64,000 nucleotides of DNA from assembly GCF_008973665.1 (NCBI RefSeq), contig NZ_WACP01000001.1:558001-622000 (forward strand). Reading direction: 5' to 3'. A program made the position numbers and the translations under genes. The notes under the pieces are model-generated. The model was not told where the DNA came from. It ran no database searches and saw nothing but the letters and a program-made list of their open reading frames with translations. The DNA comes from Paenibacillus tengchongensis (lineage in GTDB: Bacteria; Bacillota; Bacilli; Paenibacillales; Paenibacillaceae). This document shows positions 50,618-58,715 of this stretch, piece by piece (position 1 is the stretch's first letter; each line of letters opens with the position of its first letter).

Positions 50618-52360
50618 TTACACCTGCTCTCCTAAGCTTTCGCGGATTTCTTCATTGTCCACCGGCAGAATCATCCGGACTGTCGTGCCCGCCCCGTAAA
50701 TGCTGCCAATGTCGATGCCGAATTCGTTGCCGTAACGCAGCTTGATGCGCTCCTCTACATTCCTCAGGCCGTAGCTGCCCGCGTGAGCGGGATTCGACCG
50801 CATCTGCACCAGGGTCTCCGGCCGCATGCCGATCCCGTTGTCGATCACCTTCAGCTCAATCCTGTCTCCGGCACGCCTGCCGGTAATGCGAATGGCAATG
50901 GTCTCACCGAACCAGGCATGCTTAAAAATATTCTCCACAAACGGCTGCAGAATCAGCTTCAGCACGGGAACCTGCAGAATATCCGGCTCCACATCCACGT
51001 AGATTTCAAAGGCGTCCGCATGTTTGACCCGCTGGATTTCCAGATACATCCTGACCTGTTCCAGCTCCTGCTCCAGCGTGACGTACACCCTTCCTTCATT
51101 CAGGGTAAGCCGGTAGAACTTCGATAAGCCCTGCACCATCCTCGTCACCTTCTCCACCTCGCCCAGATTGGCCAGACTGACGATCGTCGATAGCGTATTG
51201 TACAGAAAATGCGGGCTGATCTGCGCCTGCAGCACATCCAGCTCCGCCTGCTTCTTCTGGATGCCCTGCACGTAGACATTGCGGATCAGCTCCTGAATGC
51301 TTGTCGCCATCTGGTTGAACGCACCCGCAATATAACCAAACTCATCGTTGCCGCCGAACCCGATCCGCTTGTAGAAATTCCCTTCCTGAAACGAACGGAC
51401 CAGGGTGACGATACGCTTGATTTTTTTGCCGGAGAGCCGGGCGACCAGAAAGCCAATCAGCGCCATAATCAGGAAGCTGATGGAGCATACGGCGGTAATC
51501 GCCCGCTGCATCCGGCTCGCATCCTGGTACAGATAGGCATGGGGCACCCGCGCTTCAATAGCGTAGCCCGGCAAAGACAGCGCTTCGCTGATGACCAGAT
51601 ATTCATTTTTCCCGGCGGACGGTTTGACTTGTCCTTTCTCATAGATGCTCGTTCCCGCCGCCGTATCGATCAGCCGCAAATTCATCCCCTGTCCGATAGG
51701 GAACGCGTCAAAATTGCCGAACAGCTCGTCAATCCGTGCGGTAACCCGGACGTAACCGATAATCGCCGGAGCCGCGTTCGAGGCGACCAGCTTGCGCACA
51801 TATGAGATATGGCCCAGACCGGCATCGGTGTCGGCCTGCAGCCAGAAGCTGTCTTTTCCTTCCGCAATCATCGCCTGAAACCAGTCCGCATGCTCAATCT
51901 CCCGGTATGACAGCACATAATAATCGCTCCGGCCGATAGGCGTCCACATCTCGTCGCCTGTAATGTCATACATGGAATCATTGACGGTATAGAGCACAAG
52001 CCTGAGCCTGTTACCGTACAACTGCAGCGGCGCCTTCATATAGGGAACGATGTCATCCCGCATCTTCAGCATGTTCTGCAGCGGTTCGCCCCGGAACTGC
52101 AGCGCACTCTGAAAGGTAAGGTTCAGAAACAGCGAATTGGCCATCCGTGTAATTTCATCCGTCTGATATTCGATATTGCTCCGGGTCTGCTTAAGCGCTG
52201 TACGGATATTCGTCTCCGCCATTTCCGTTCTCGACTGGATCAGCATCGTGTAGGCGATGTAGCCGATAATCATATCTGTCAGCAGCACCAGTACGAGATA
52301 CGGAATCATGGTCTTGTAGGTGAACGGAATATAGGTTTTGCCGAAAAAAGACCTCTTCAT
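50618..52360 (-). CDS. YesM-type sensor histidine kinase
   Basis: The 580-residue membrane kinase has one hydrophobic segment near residues 20-40 (MIPYLVLVLLTDMIIGYIAY) and an extracellular Cache-like sensor domain of ~230 residues. A second segment (AITAVCSISFLIMALIGFLVA) and HAMP linker follow. The His-kinase domain contains the phospho-accepting His in AQISPHFLYNTLSTI, the N box LILQPFVENIFKHAW and the G box DNGIGM. It detects an extracellular sugar signal, probably with the transporter's binding protein. ATG 52360 sits behind AGGGAGCAGG. Confidence 0.93.
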   Translation of the reverse strand: MKRSFFGKTYIPFTYKTMIPYLVLVLLTDMIIGYIAYTMLIQSRTEMAETNIRTALKQTRSNIEYQTDEITRMANSLFLNLTFQSALQFRGEPLQNMLKMRDDIVPYMKAPLQLYGNRLRLVLYTVNDSMYDITGDEMWTPIGRSDYYVLSYREIEHADWFQAMIAEGKDSFWLQADTDAGLGHISYVRKLVASNAAPAIIGYVRVTARIDELFGNFDAFPIGQGMNLRLIDTAAGTSIYEKGQVKPSAGKNEYLVISEALSLPGYAIEARVPHAYLYQDASRMQRAITAVCSISFLIMALIGFLVARLSGKKIKRIVTLVRSFQEGNFYKRIGFGGNDEFGYIAGAFNQMATSIQELIRNVYVQGIQKKQAELDVLQAQISPHFLYNTLSTIVSLANLGEVEKVTRMVQGLSKFYRLTLNEGRVYVTLEQELEQVRMYLEIQRVKHADAFEIYVDVEPDILQVPVLKLILQPFVENIFKHAWFGETIAIRITGRRAGDRIELKVIDNGIGMRPETLVQMRSNPAHAGSYGLRNVEERIKLRYGNEFGIDIGSIYGAGTTVRMILPVDNEEIRESLGEQV

Positions 52361-52504
52361 GGGCCTGCTCCCTTGCTAAGAAAGTCGCGGATAGGACCGC
52401 TGTGCATCTATTCTACAACGTTATGTAAGCGGTTACTATTATTTATTGATGAAAATTTTAATCATTCTCCGGTACATTCGCATATAATCCCCGTTCGGCC
52501 GATA

Positions 52505-52650
52505 TCAGACAGCAGGTGAACAATGGACATTTGGACCAGGGCGTGCTGATTTACCTGGACACGCTCTGGGAGCAGCGTGCCTCCTTAAAGCTGCTACCTC
52601 CCTGGATGTGCGGCGCGCGGGAAGAGCTGCTTGCCGCAGCTCAGGCCTGA
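52505..52650 (+). other. Possible C-terminal gene fragment
   Basis: An open plus-strand frame, perhaps from GTG 52519, reads VNNGHLDQGVLIYLDTLWEQ and ends EELLAAAQA before TGA at 52648. It looks like the end of a protein but has no convincing start, and the family is unknown. It lies in the gap between YesM and a GNAT gene and overlaps the 3' end of the latter by ~10 bp. Confidence 0.25.
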
Positions 52651-53402
52651 TTCCGGGCATACAGCTGTGTCCATGCGGGCCAATAGCCCGCAGATACCGC
52701 CAGCTGCCGGGAGCGGAGATTGCTCGTACTGACGGTATAGTACGGAAGAATGCCCTCTTTGAGCAGAGCCTGCGTCAGCAGGCCAACGAGGGCTCTTCCG
52801 ATTCCGCCGCCCTGCTGTTCCGGCACAACGTCCACTCCAACCTGCCACATGGCATCACTGTCGGCAGATGCACCGGCGATTCCCGCAAGGGTGCCGCCGC
52901 ACACGGCGACAGCCGCCAGCATATCCGGCCGGTTGCCGGCGCTGCTGTAGGACAAGGCATTGCGGAACTCCCCGTATTCATACAGACCGGGGATAAGACT
53001 GCGGTCATACAGCCTTATTTCGATCCCCTCTGGAAGATTGCCGGGGTTTATACTGTCCAGTGAACAGACATATTTCAATTCAGGACCGGCAAGGGTCTGG
53101 TTATCCCCATTAATGAAATGTTCAATCCTGCTGATGGCAGCCGCCGTGAACAATTGTTCTCTGCCGAGCGCGCCAAGCTGCTTCCTCGCCCACTCCATCC
53201 TGCCCTCACTGCAGGAGATCACTGTCCCGCTGCCCATGGTCACCATCCGCAGGGATGGCTCCGGAAGCGGAAACCGGAACCCGTCCGCTCCAACCCCGGC
53301 GCTATAAATACGGGTCGCACTATCCTGTAAATCGGCCTCACTGCAGGCAAAATCCGCTGCCAGTACCTTCCGAACCGTTTCTATGGCCTGCTTGCGATTC
53401 AT
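52641..53402 (-). CDS. GNAT family N-acetyltransferase
   Basis: A protein of ~253 residues whose C-terminal third carries acetyl-CoA motif A (VDVVPEQQGGGIGRALVGLL). The N-terminal part (MVTMGSGTVISCSEG, ARKQLGALGREQLF) resembles proteins in which a GNAT domain is preceded by a separate recognition domain. The start is ATG 53402 or 53408; GGAGG is 3 nt from the first and 9 nt from the second, so 53402 (MNRKQ) is favoured. It is followed downstream only by a possible fragment, and lies 50 bp after the T-box-controlled GNAT gene on the same strand. Both may therefore belong to one transcript. Confidence 0.83.
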   Translation of the reverse strand: MNRKQAIETVRKVLAADFACSEADLQDSATRIYSAGVGADGFRFPLPEPSLRMVTMGSGTVISCSEGRMEWARKQLGALGREQLFTAAAISRIEHFINGDNQTLAGPELKYVCSLDSINPGNLPEGIEIRLYDRSLIPGLYEYGEFRNALSYSSAGNRPDMLAAVAVCGGTLAGIAGASADSDAMWQVGVDVVPEQQGGGIGRALVGLLTQALLKEGILPYYTVSTSNLRSRQLAVSAGYWPAWTQLYARNQA

Positions 53403-53453
53403 TCTCATTTCCTCCTGTTCATTCTAGCCTTACTCCGCCTGCCTCGCGTCCGC

Positions 53454-54278
53454 TTACCCGGGCAGTACCGCTCCAAAGTCATATTCAGTAATGGTACCAC
53501 ATTCCTTAAACCCGAGGCTCCGGTACACCTTGTTGGAGTCTGGGTTCACGACATCGGCGTACAGAACGGGTACCCGCCCTTCAGCCAGCAGAAGTGAACA
53601 TACCCCCGCCACCAGCGCGCTGGCATATCCCTTCTTCCGCAGCGGCTGCGGCGTGTAAACCATCCCGATCCGGGCATGGCGCGGAGTGCGGACGGAAACG
53701 TTGGCCATGCATACCGGCTGCCCCTCCCTGATCCACAGGTACAAATCCCCTCGGCCGATCCGGGCTTCGGCCGAAGCGAGCTGGCTGGCCGGTTCCACTG
53801 CGCTGCCGAATGCATCATTCATAAACCCGGCGAGATATTCCGCCACTGCAGATGTGTCCTCCGGGACAGCCTGCCGCAGCATCCCCCCGGCCACAGGCGG
53901 CTGCTCCAGCACCGGACAATGATAAGCGGTCATGGTCATCCCTTGGCTGACTTGCACATCATGAGTTCTGCCGTAGAGTCCGGCGAATGCTGCCGCTACC
54001 TCCGGCTCCCCGACCGCTCCCGGCACCTGCGCTTTGCCGAGAACGCCCACCAGCTCCTGCAGGAGCTCCTCTCTCCGGGCTGCGGACACTTCCCGCGAAC
54101 ACCATAACCATGCCCTGCGGCCCGGTGTCTGGGCGTAGAGCATCGCCTCGTCGGCGCTCTTCAGGCACAGCGAGCCGTCCTCACCGCTGATCTGGTGAAT
54201 GAGATTGTTCGATACTTCGTCCTTCCGAAAGCTCTCCCCCTGCAGTATAGGATCGGATGCATAAAATGGCTGAAACAT
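53454..54278 (-). CDS. GNAT family N-acetyltransferase under T-box control
   Basis: The 274-residue protein has an N-terminal ~125-residue domain (AMLYAQTPGRRAWLWCS), and a C-terminal GNAT domain with motif A IGMVYTPQPLRKKGYASALV (RxxGxA) and motif B NKVYRSLGF. ATG 54278 lies behind AGGGAGGAAAG and only ~40 nt after the terminator helix of a T-box leader, so its expression should rise when a particular tRNA is uncharged. The substrate is unknown. A role linked to an amino acid or its tRNA is suggested by the leader alone. The next minus-strand gene is also a GNAT and may be co-transcribed. Confidence 0.85.
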   Translation of the reverse strand: MFQPFYASDPILQGESFRKDEVSNNLIHQISGEDGSLCLKSADEAMLYAQTPGRRAWLWCSREVSAARREELLQELVGVLGKAQVPGAVGEPEVAAAFAGLYGRTHDVQVSQGMTMTAYHCPVLEQPPVAGGMLRQAVPEDTSAVAEYLAGFMNDAFGSAVEPASQLASAEARIGRGDLYLWIREGQPVCMANVSVRTPRHARIGMVYTPQPLRKKGYASALVAGVCSLLLAEGRVPVLYADVVNPDSNKVYRSLGFKECGTITEYDFGAVLPG

Positions 54279-54320
54279 GTACTTTCCTCCCTGTAAAAGT
54301 GATCATGACTAACTGGCAAA

Positions 54321-54590
54321 ACACAAAAAGACCCCATCCCTATAGGGACGGAGCTGCTCCGCGTTACCACCCTGATTGGCATGCCCGCCGGCACACCCGC
54401 TCTGTCATCGTCTGATTAACGATGCTTCCCGTTAACGGCGGAATCCCGGACCTCCTTACTGCACTTTCAGTCGGTCTGCTCAGAGGCGACGCTTCCCTAC
54501 GGATATCCGCTGCCTCGCACCGGCCGGCAGCTCTCTGATCGGTATAGTTCCGTATGTACTGATCCTCTTCAACGCATGTAGCGGCAATAA
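54321..54590 (-). promoter_or_regulatory. T-box leader (tRNA-sensing riboswitch)
   Basis: Read on the minus strand: an AGAGGATCAGTA segment with S-turn-like AGTA, the distal loop CAGAGAGCTGCCGGCCGGTG, the T-box sequence AGGGTGGTAACGCGG (54359-54373), and a terminator stem (CCGTCCC-TATA-GGGATGG) followed by TCTTTTT. In the specifier strand (GAAGCGTCGCC before the closing CCTCT), the best-placed triplet is GTC (Val); AGC or CGT cannot be excluded. It lies directly upstream of a GNAT gene rather than a tRNA synthetase. Confidence 0.92.
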
Positions 54591-54756
54591 AATTATCCAA
54601 ACTATATGCCGGTTTGCATTTTTTGTCAATGATCATTCTTCGCTGCCAGGCATGCCTCAATTTCGCTAACCCGTTCTCTGCCTATCCTGCCGGCAAAGTT
54701 GCTTATAGCATATTCAGCAGGATCGATCTATACCACAATGTTCGGAGGGATGAACC

Positions 54757-55644
54757 ATGACCATCACTTGCCGCCGATACCGGCTGCTTTCTGATTTTGA
54801 GCCTGTCAACCGGCTGCTCCGCCACAATTTCGCGAAATATCAGCTCAGCGGCAATATCCCGCAACCCTTCTGGGAGTACGCGCATACCCATCCCTGGTTC
54901 AGTTACCCGCTCGCGCACAGGAACGGAATATGGGAAGAGGACGGTGAGATCGTTGGCGTTGCCTGCTTTGAAATGAATGTGGGCGAATGCTATTTCATCA
55001 CCAAGACGGGCTATGACTTTCTGAAGCCGGAAATGCTGGACTACGCCGAACAGGAGCTCTCTAAGCAGGATGCCGGTCAGCGCAGCCTGGAAGTCCGCGT
55101 CCATGACTATGAAGACGGGCTCAGACAACAGCTGCTCCAAAGAGGGTATCAGAAGGTATACAGCGAACCGATCCGTGTATATGACTATGACGCCGGGTTC
55201 CCGGAGCGCAGTCTGCCTGAAGGGTACAGCCTGCATTCGCTGGAAGAAGAGAACGATATCCGCAAAATCAACCATATCCTCTGGCGCGGCTTCAATCACG
55301 GAGATGAGCCGGACGATGATCTGGACTCCAGATGGCTGATGCAGAGCGGTCCCCATTTCCGCAAAGAACTTACTGTCGTCATCAAAGCCCCGGACGGAGA
55401 GTATGCCTGCTATGCCGGAATGTGGGTGGACGGTGTCAACGATTATGCCTATCTGGAGCCATTATGCACAGATCCGCAGCACCGCGGCCTGGGGCTGGCG
55501 ACGATCGCCATCGCCGAGCTGATGAAGCGGACAGCACGCGAAGGGGCGACCTACTGCACCGGCGGTGTGGTGGATTTCTACCCCAAGCTCGGCTTCAAGA
55601 CCGTCTGCCAGCGGGAGCTGTGGTCGAGGACATGGACGGTTTAA
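54757..55644 (+). CDS. GNAT family N-acetyltransferase, tandem-domain
   Basis: The 295-residue protein appears to hold two GNAT-like halves. The first (residues 1-150, IVGVACFEMNVGECYFITK) lacks a clear acetyl-CoA loop. The second (about 150-295) has motif A LCTDPQHRGLGLATIAI and ends FYPKLGFKTVCQ. ATG 54757 is preceded by GGAGGGATGAACC. It is divergent from the T-box GNAT transcript. Its stop TAA and that of the convergent hydrolase share TTAA, a 4-bp tail-to-tail overlap. Confidence 0.87.
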   Translation: MTITCRRYRLLSDFEPVNRLLRHNFAKYQLSGNIPQPFWEYAHTHPWFSYPLAHRNGIWEEDGEIVGVACFEMNVGECYFITKTGYDFLKPEMLDYAEQELSKQDAGQRSLEVRVHDYEDGLRQQLLQRGYQKVYSEPIRVYDYDAGFPERSLPEGYSLHSLEEENDIRKINHILWRGFNHGDEPDDDLDSRWLMQSGPHFRKELTVVIKAPDGEYACYAGMWVDGVNDYAYLEPLCTDPQHRGLGLATIAIAELMKRTAREGATYCTGGVVDFYPKLGFKTVCQRELWSRTWTV

Positions 55645-56492
55645 CTGGCCTGAAAGCTGCTTAACCAGTCCAACACCGCATCCACCGTCTCCTTGTAGCG
55701 CTGACCCACCAGCACTCCGGTATGTGTGGTATTCCATAATGCTGTGTAATCGGCGTGAAGCTGCTGCGCCATTGCAAGTCCCCGGCGGTCGTCCTCAGCA
55801 GACTGGACGGCTTGAATCACCAGGCCCGGACAGGTGATGGCTGCACTGTTTATAGATACCCCTTCCGAATACGCTGCAAATGAAAAAGCGCTATAGGCTA
55901 ATGCCGACTCCATGCCCAAATATTTGCGCTGAAAGGCAATATCATCGGAGGATTCATCGATGCTGGAAAGCTCCGCACGGGCCGGAGCAGGCATGACGAT
56001 GCCCGGTACAAACCGTTCCAAGTGCTGGTAGGGTACCGCTTCATGCACTTCCCTGCTGATGCTGGAATCAATCAGGACCATACCGGCAAGCTCCTCGGTC
56101 TCGGCCAGCTTCTGGCTGAGGATTCCGCCCATGCTGAACCCGATCAGCACTGGCGGAACAGCGCATTCCGCCAATACTTCGCGGATATCGGCCAAGTAAT
56201 CACCGAAGGTAACGCGGGTCAGGTCCAGCTGTCTGCATTTGTAATGGCTGCGCAGGTTCATGACATAACAGGTCCAGCCTGCTTGGCAGAAATGAGGAAT
56301 GAATTTGCTCCACATCCAGCTTCCCGTATAGGCACCGTGGATGAATAATAGCGGTGGCCTGCCCGGTAAGCTTGCCGTAACCGGATGGCTCAGGTTATGC
56401 TCCCCCTCTCCCTTATAAATTTCCAGAAACAAATCATGGACTCCCAGATACTTCTCCGTATGTGCTGGCAATGCTTTGGTGTAATCGATCAT
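55641..56492 (-). CDS. Alpha/beta hydrolase
   Basis: The 283-residue protein has the alpha/beta hydrolase signature: oxyanion region LLFIHGAYTGSWMW, nucleophile elbow LIGFSMGGILSQ (GxSxG), an acidic residue in the SAEDDRRG strand, and a late His in TTHTGVLVG. No signal peptide. It probably hydrolyses a small ester, lactone or thioester in the cytoplasm. ATG 56492 follows GGAGGATGAGCAG. The upstream palindromic site (56522-56535) matches the operator of the neighbouring MarR gene, so the hydrolase is probably induced when MarR releases DNA. Confidence 0.86.
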   Translation of the reverse strand: MIDYTKALPAHTEKYLGVHDLFLEIYKGEGEHNLSHPVTASLPGRPPLLFIHGAYTGSWMWSKFIPHFCQAGWTCYVMNLRSHYKCRQLDLTRVTFGDYLADIREVLAECAVPPVLIGFSMGGILSQKLAETEELAGMVLIDSSISREVHEAVPYQHLERFVPGIVMPAPARAELSSIDESSDDIAFQRKYLGMESALAYSAFSFAAYSEGVSINSAAITCPGLVIQAVQSAEDDRRGLAMAQQLHADYTALWNTTHTGVLVGQRYKETVDAVLDWLSSFQAS

Positions 56493-56521
56493 CTGCTCAT
56501 CCTCCAGTGTAGCTGCATTTT

Positions 56522-56535
56522 GTTTGATATCAAAC
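56522..56535. promoter_or_regulatory. MarR-type operator upstream of the hydrolase gene
   Basis: The perfect 14-bp palindrome GTTTGATATCAAAC lies ~30 nt upstream of the hydrolase ATG and just after the MarR stop. The same 12-bp core occurs within the marR promoter. A weak promoter (TTGGCT, 17 bp, CAAAAT) would place it in the spacer here too. Confidence 0.8.
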
Positions 56536-56537
56536 TA

Positions 56538-56972
56538 TCAGCCAAAAAATTGGAAATTCCGGTGGATCTTTTCTAAAATACGCAGCAAATCCTGCTGCTC
56601 CTGCTCCGAGACATTGCGGTAGAACACATTCAGCATGTTCTGCGAGACAGCTTCAAATAAGGCCTCCAATTCGCGCCCTTTACTGGTCAACGCTACATAA
56701 ACCACCCGGGCGTCCACCTGGTCCCTTTCCTTGACCACATAGCCCAGCCGGACCAACTTGTCGACAAGCGCGGTGACGGTAGACTTATCCTTGTGAATCC
56801 GCTGGGATATCTCAGCCATCGTAAGACGCGGTGCGCGCAGCAGCGCATAGATGATGTCTCCGTGCGAGGTGCCGATCCCCTCCAGCCCGTTCTCTGCCAT
56901 CTCGGCCACGATGAACCGGTTGACCTTTTCCCTTACTTTTGAAATTAGCGATATAACATCTCTCGTCTCCAT
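56538..56972 (-). CDS. MarR-family transcriptional regulator
   Basis: The 144-residue winged helix-turn-helix protein has the MarR features: a recognition helix region (LTMAEISQRIHKDKSTVTALVDKLVRLGYV), the wing with ERDQVDARVVYVALTSKG, and long terminal helices for dimerisation. ATG 56972 is favoured over an upstream in-frame start at 57011, because the promoter and operator occupy that interval. It should repress itself and the adjacent alpha/beta hydrolase gene through TTTGATATCAAA sites, and release DNA on binding a small phenolic or electrophilic ligand or on oxidation, as is common in the family. Confidence 0.88.
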   Translation of the reverse strand: METRDVISLISKVREKVNRFIVAEMAENGLEGIGTSHGDIIYALLRAPRLTMAEISQRIHKDKSTVTALVDKLVRLGYVVKERDQVDARVVYVALTSKGRELEALFEAVSQNMLNVFYRNVSEQEQQDLLRILEKIHRNFQFFG

Positions 56973-56978
56973 AGGGCC

Positions 56979-57007
56979 ATTATAGTTTGATATCAAATTA
57001 AAATCAA
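56979..57007 (-). promoter_or_regulatory. marR promoter with operator in the spacer
   Basis: TTGATT (57002-57007) and TATAAT (56979-56984) are separated by exactly 17 bp, and the palindrome TTTGATATCAAA (56986-56997) sits in the spacer. Only 6 nt separate the -10 box from ATG 56972, so the transcript would start at or next to the A of the start codon and be leaderless. Confidence 0.8.
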
Positions 57008-57039
57008 CCATCGCTCATAGCACCATACTGTCGGGTACA

Positions 57040-57250
57040 GCACTATAGAGCGTTAGCTGCATTTCGTACATCTAAATCTCCCCGACAACCCCGTAAAGGC
57101 GCTATAGTTGCACTTCGTACAATTTAAAACCTGAGATACCTCCGATTTCGGCGGTTGACCGCAAGTTTAAGTGTATAAAGTACAACTGACTCGAATAGAC
57201 TGCCGTTTTCCGGAAAAATAGATGTACAAAGTGCAGCTATGTCTGAAATA
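57040..57250. repeat. Intergenic inverted-repeat element (TGCA-TTCGTACA family), copy 1
   Basis: GCTGCATTTCGTACATCTA (57056-57074) faces a near-perfect inverted copy at 57220-57240, with two further related words between (TTGCACTTCGTACAATTTA; GTGTATAAAGTACAACTGA). A related element is at 58415-58615. The region holds no gene. Confidence 0.65.
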
Positions 57251-57336
57251 TAGCCTGCCTCAGGGCCGTCCGGCAGCAACTTTTGTCCCTTCTCTGCGTC
57301 TGTATAAAATACAATATATGGAAGGAGCCTAACTGA

Positions 57337-58344
57337 ATGTCACGTTTCAAAAGAATTTCCGTGCTTGGTCTGATCTTCCTCATGCTTACGGTGATTTCCA
57401 CCTCAGCCGTTTCTAGTGTTTCTGCTGCTTCTGCTGCTTCTCCTTATACTGTTACGTTTGCTACTACTGCTACTTCTGCTGCTTCTGCTGCCGTTGCCCC
57501 TGCGCCGGCTTCCACCACTCCCGCCGTCACTGCGATTCGCCCGATCGCTGTAAATATTAACGGCAGCTTCATGGCCACAGACAGCTCGCCGTTCATACAA
57601 AGCGGACGGGTGATGATCCCGATCCGCAATCTCGCTTCACTCGGGCTGACGTATTCCTGGGACGCCAAGTCCCGTAGCGCAACTATTGTTGACCGGACGA
57701 ACAATACGTTTGTAATGACGCAAGGCCTGAGTACGGCCTACAAAAACGGTCAGCCCGTTGTAATGGACAGTGAAGCAGGCAACTATAACGGACGGATGAT
57801 GGTGCCCGCCAGATTCGTCAGCGAAGCGTTCGGCTACAGCGTCTATTACGAAGCGACCCGCGGCATCCTGTTTATTACCAGCCAGGATTATATAGCAGAT
57901 CCCGCCAAACTGAATTCCGGCAATGTGCAGGAAGCCCGCCGGGCCGCCATTGCCCTGCCGATTCAATATAACTTCAAGGCTGCACCCTTGGCGGTAAGCG
58001 ATAAGCTGCTGAATTACTCCTACAGCTTTGCTGCAGGCGATGCTTCACGCTATGTGTATGACAATGGACAGGTCACCACTGTAGTGGAGATTACAAACGG
58101 CAAAGCGTATGCGGTCTGGCAGTACAGCACAGGCGGCATCCCGGGCTACGATCTCTATACCACGCTGGGAGGAGAGCAGCCGGCTTACATGAATGATATG
58201 TTTAACGATTCCTTCAACTACTCCCGCGGAAAATACAAGGCCTACTTCAAGGATGCAGCCGGAAACGTCCAATCGTTTGCGTACACTCCCGCCCATTACG
58301 GTGAGATCATCCAAGCTTCTCCGGTTGCTGCAGGCTCTATATAG
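57337..58344 (+). CDS. Secreted stalk-domain (copper amine oxidase N-like) protein
   Basis: The 335-residue secreted protein has a signal peptide (VLGLIFLMLTVISTSAVSSVSAA) and an Ala/Ser/Thr-rich linker. It then has two copper amine oxidase N-terminal-like (stalk) repeats: GSFMATDSSPFIQSGRVMIP with LASLGLTYSWDAKSRSATI, and YNGRMMVPARFVSEAFGYSV. The rest of the protein (residues ~215-335) is an unassigned beta-rich domain. Such proteins are abundant cell-surface or matrix components in Paenibacillus, and no enzymatic activity is implied. ATG 57337 follows ATGGAAGGAGCC. It has no SLH or LPXTG anchor, so it is probably released or held by the stalk repeats. Confidence 0.82.
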   Translation: MSRFKRISVLGLIFLMLTVISTSAVSSVSAASAASPYTVTFATTATSAASAAVAPAPASTTPAVTAIRPIAVNINGSFMATDSSPFIQSGRVMIPIRNLASLGLTYSWDAKSRSATIVDRTNNTFVMTQGLSTAYKNGQPVVMDSEAGNYNGRMMVPARFVSEAFGYSVYYEATRGILFITSQDYIADPAKLNSGNVQEARRAAIALPIQYNFKAAPLAVSDKLLNYSYSFAAGDASRYVYDNGQVTTVVEITNGKAYAVWQYSTGGIPGYDLYTTLGGEQPAYMNDMFNDSFNYSRGKYKAYFKDAAGNVQSFAYTPAHYGEIIQASPVAAGSI

Positions 58345-58414
58345 TGCCGGTTTCCTGTCGGTTGCTCACCGTTGCTCTCCCGTAACAGCATCTGCCTATA
58401 GCATAAAAGAGGAG

Positions 58415-58615
58415 CCTGATTGCAGTTTGTGCAATAGATCGCCCTCGATTTGCTCCACAAATGAATTCTGCTGCAGTTGGTGCAACAGATTTCGGGGAAT
58501 ATGCCCTCTCCCATCCCGATAGCCCAATTCTAATGCACGAAATGCAGCAGACCGCAGGAAACCGCCCGTTTTCTGCGGATCTAGTGTATGAAATACATTA
58601 GAAGCCCATTAGCAG
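58415..58615. repeat. Intergenic repeat element (TGCA-TTCGTACA family), copy 2
   Basis: Contains GATTGCAGTTTGTGCAATAG, CTGCAGTTGGTGCAACAG and inverted CTAATGCACGAAATGCAG and GTATGAAATACATTAG, related to the element at 57040-57250. No gene is visible between the stalk-domain protein and the terminator at 58640. Confidence 0.55.
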
Positions 58616-58639
58616 CAGCAACAGCCACTCTCTCCCTGC

Positions 58640-58680
58640 AAAAAGAAGCCGGCCCGGAGTCATCATGACTCCGGGCCGGC
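58640..58680 (-). terminator. Terminator of the GH3 gene
   Basis: A 15-bp stem (GCCGGCCCGGAGTCA with its complement) is followed on the minus strand by TTCTTTTT, ~35 nt after the GH3 stop. Confidence 0.93.
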
Positions 58681-58715
58681 CCATAAGCCGTCAGCCACTT
58701 ACCGGGCTGCGGCTC

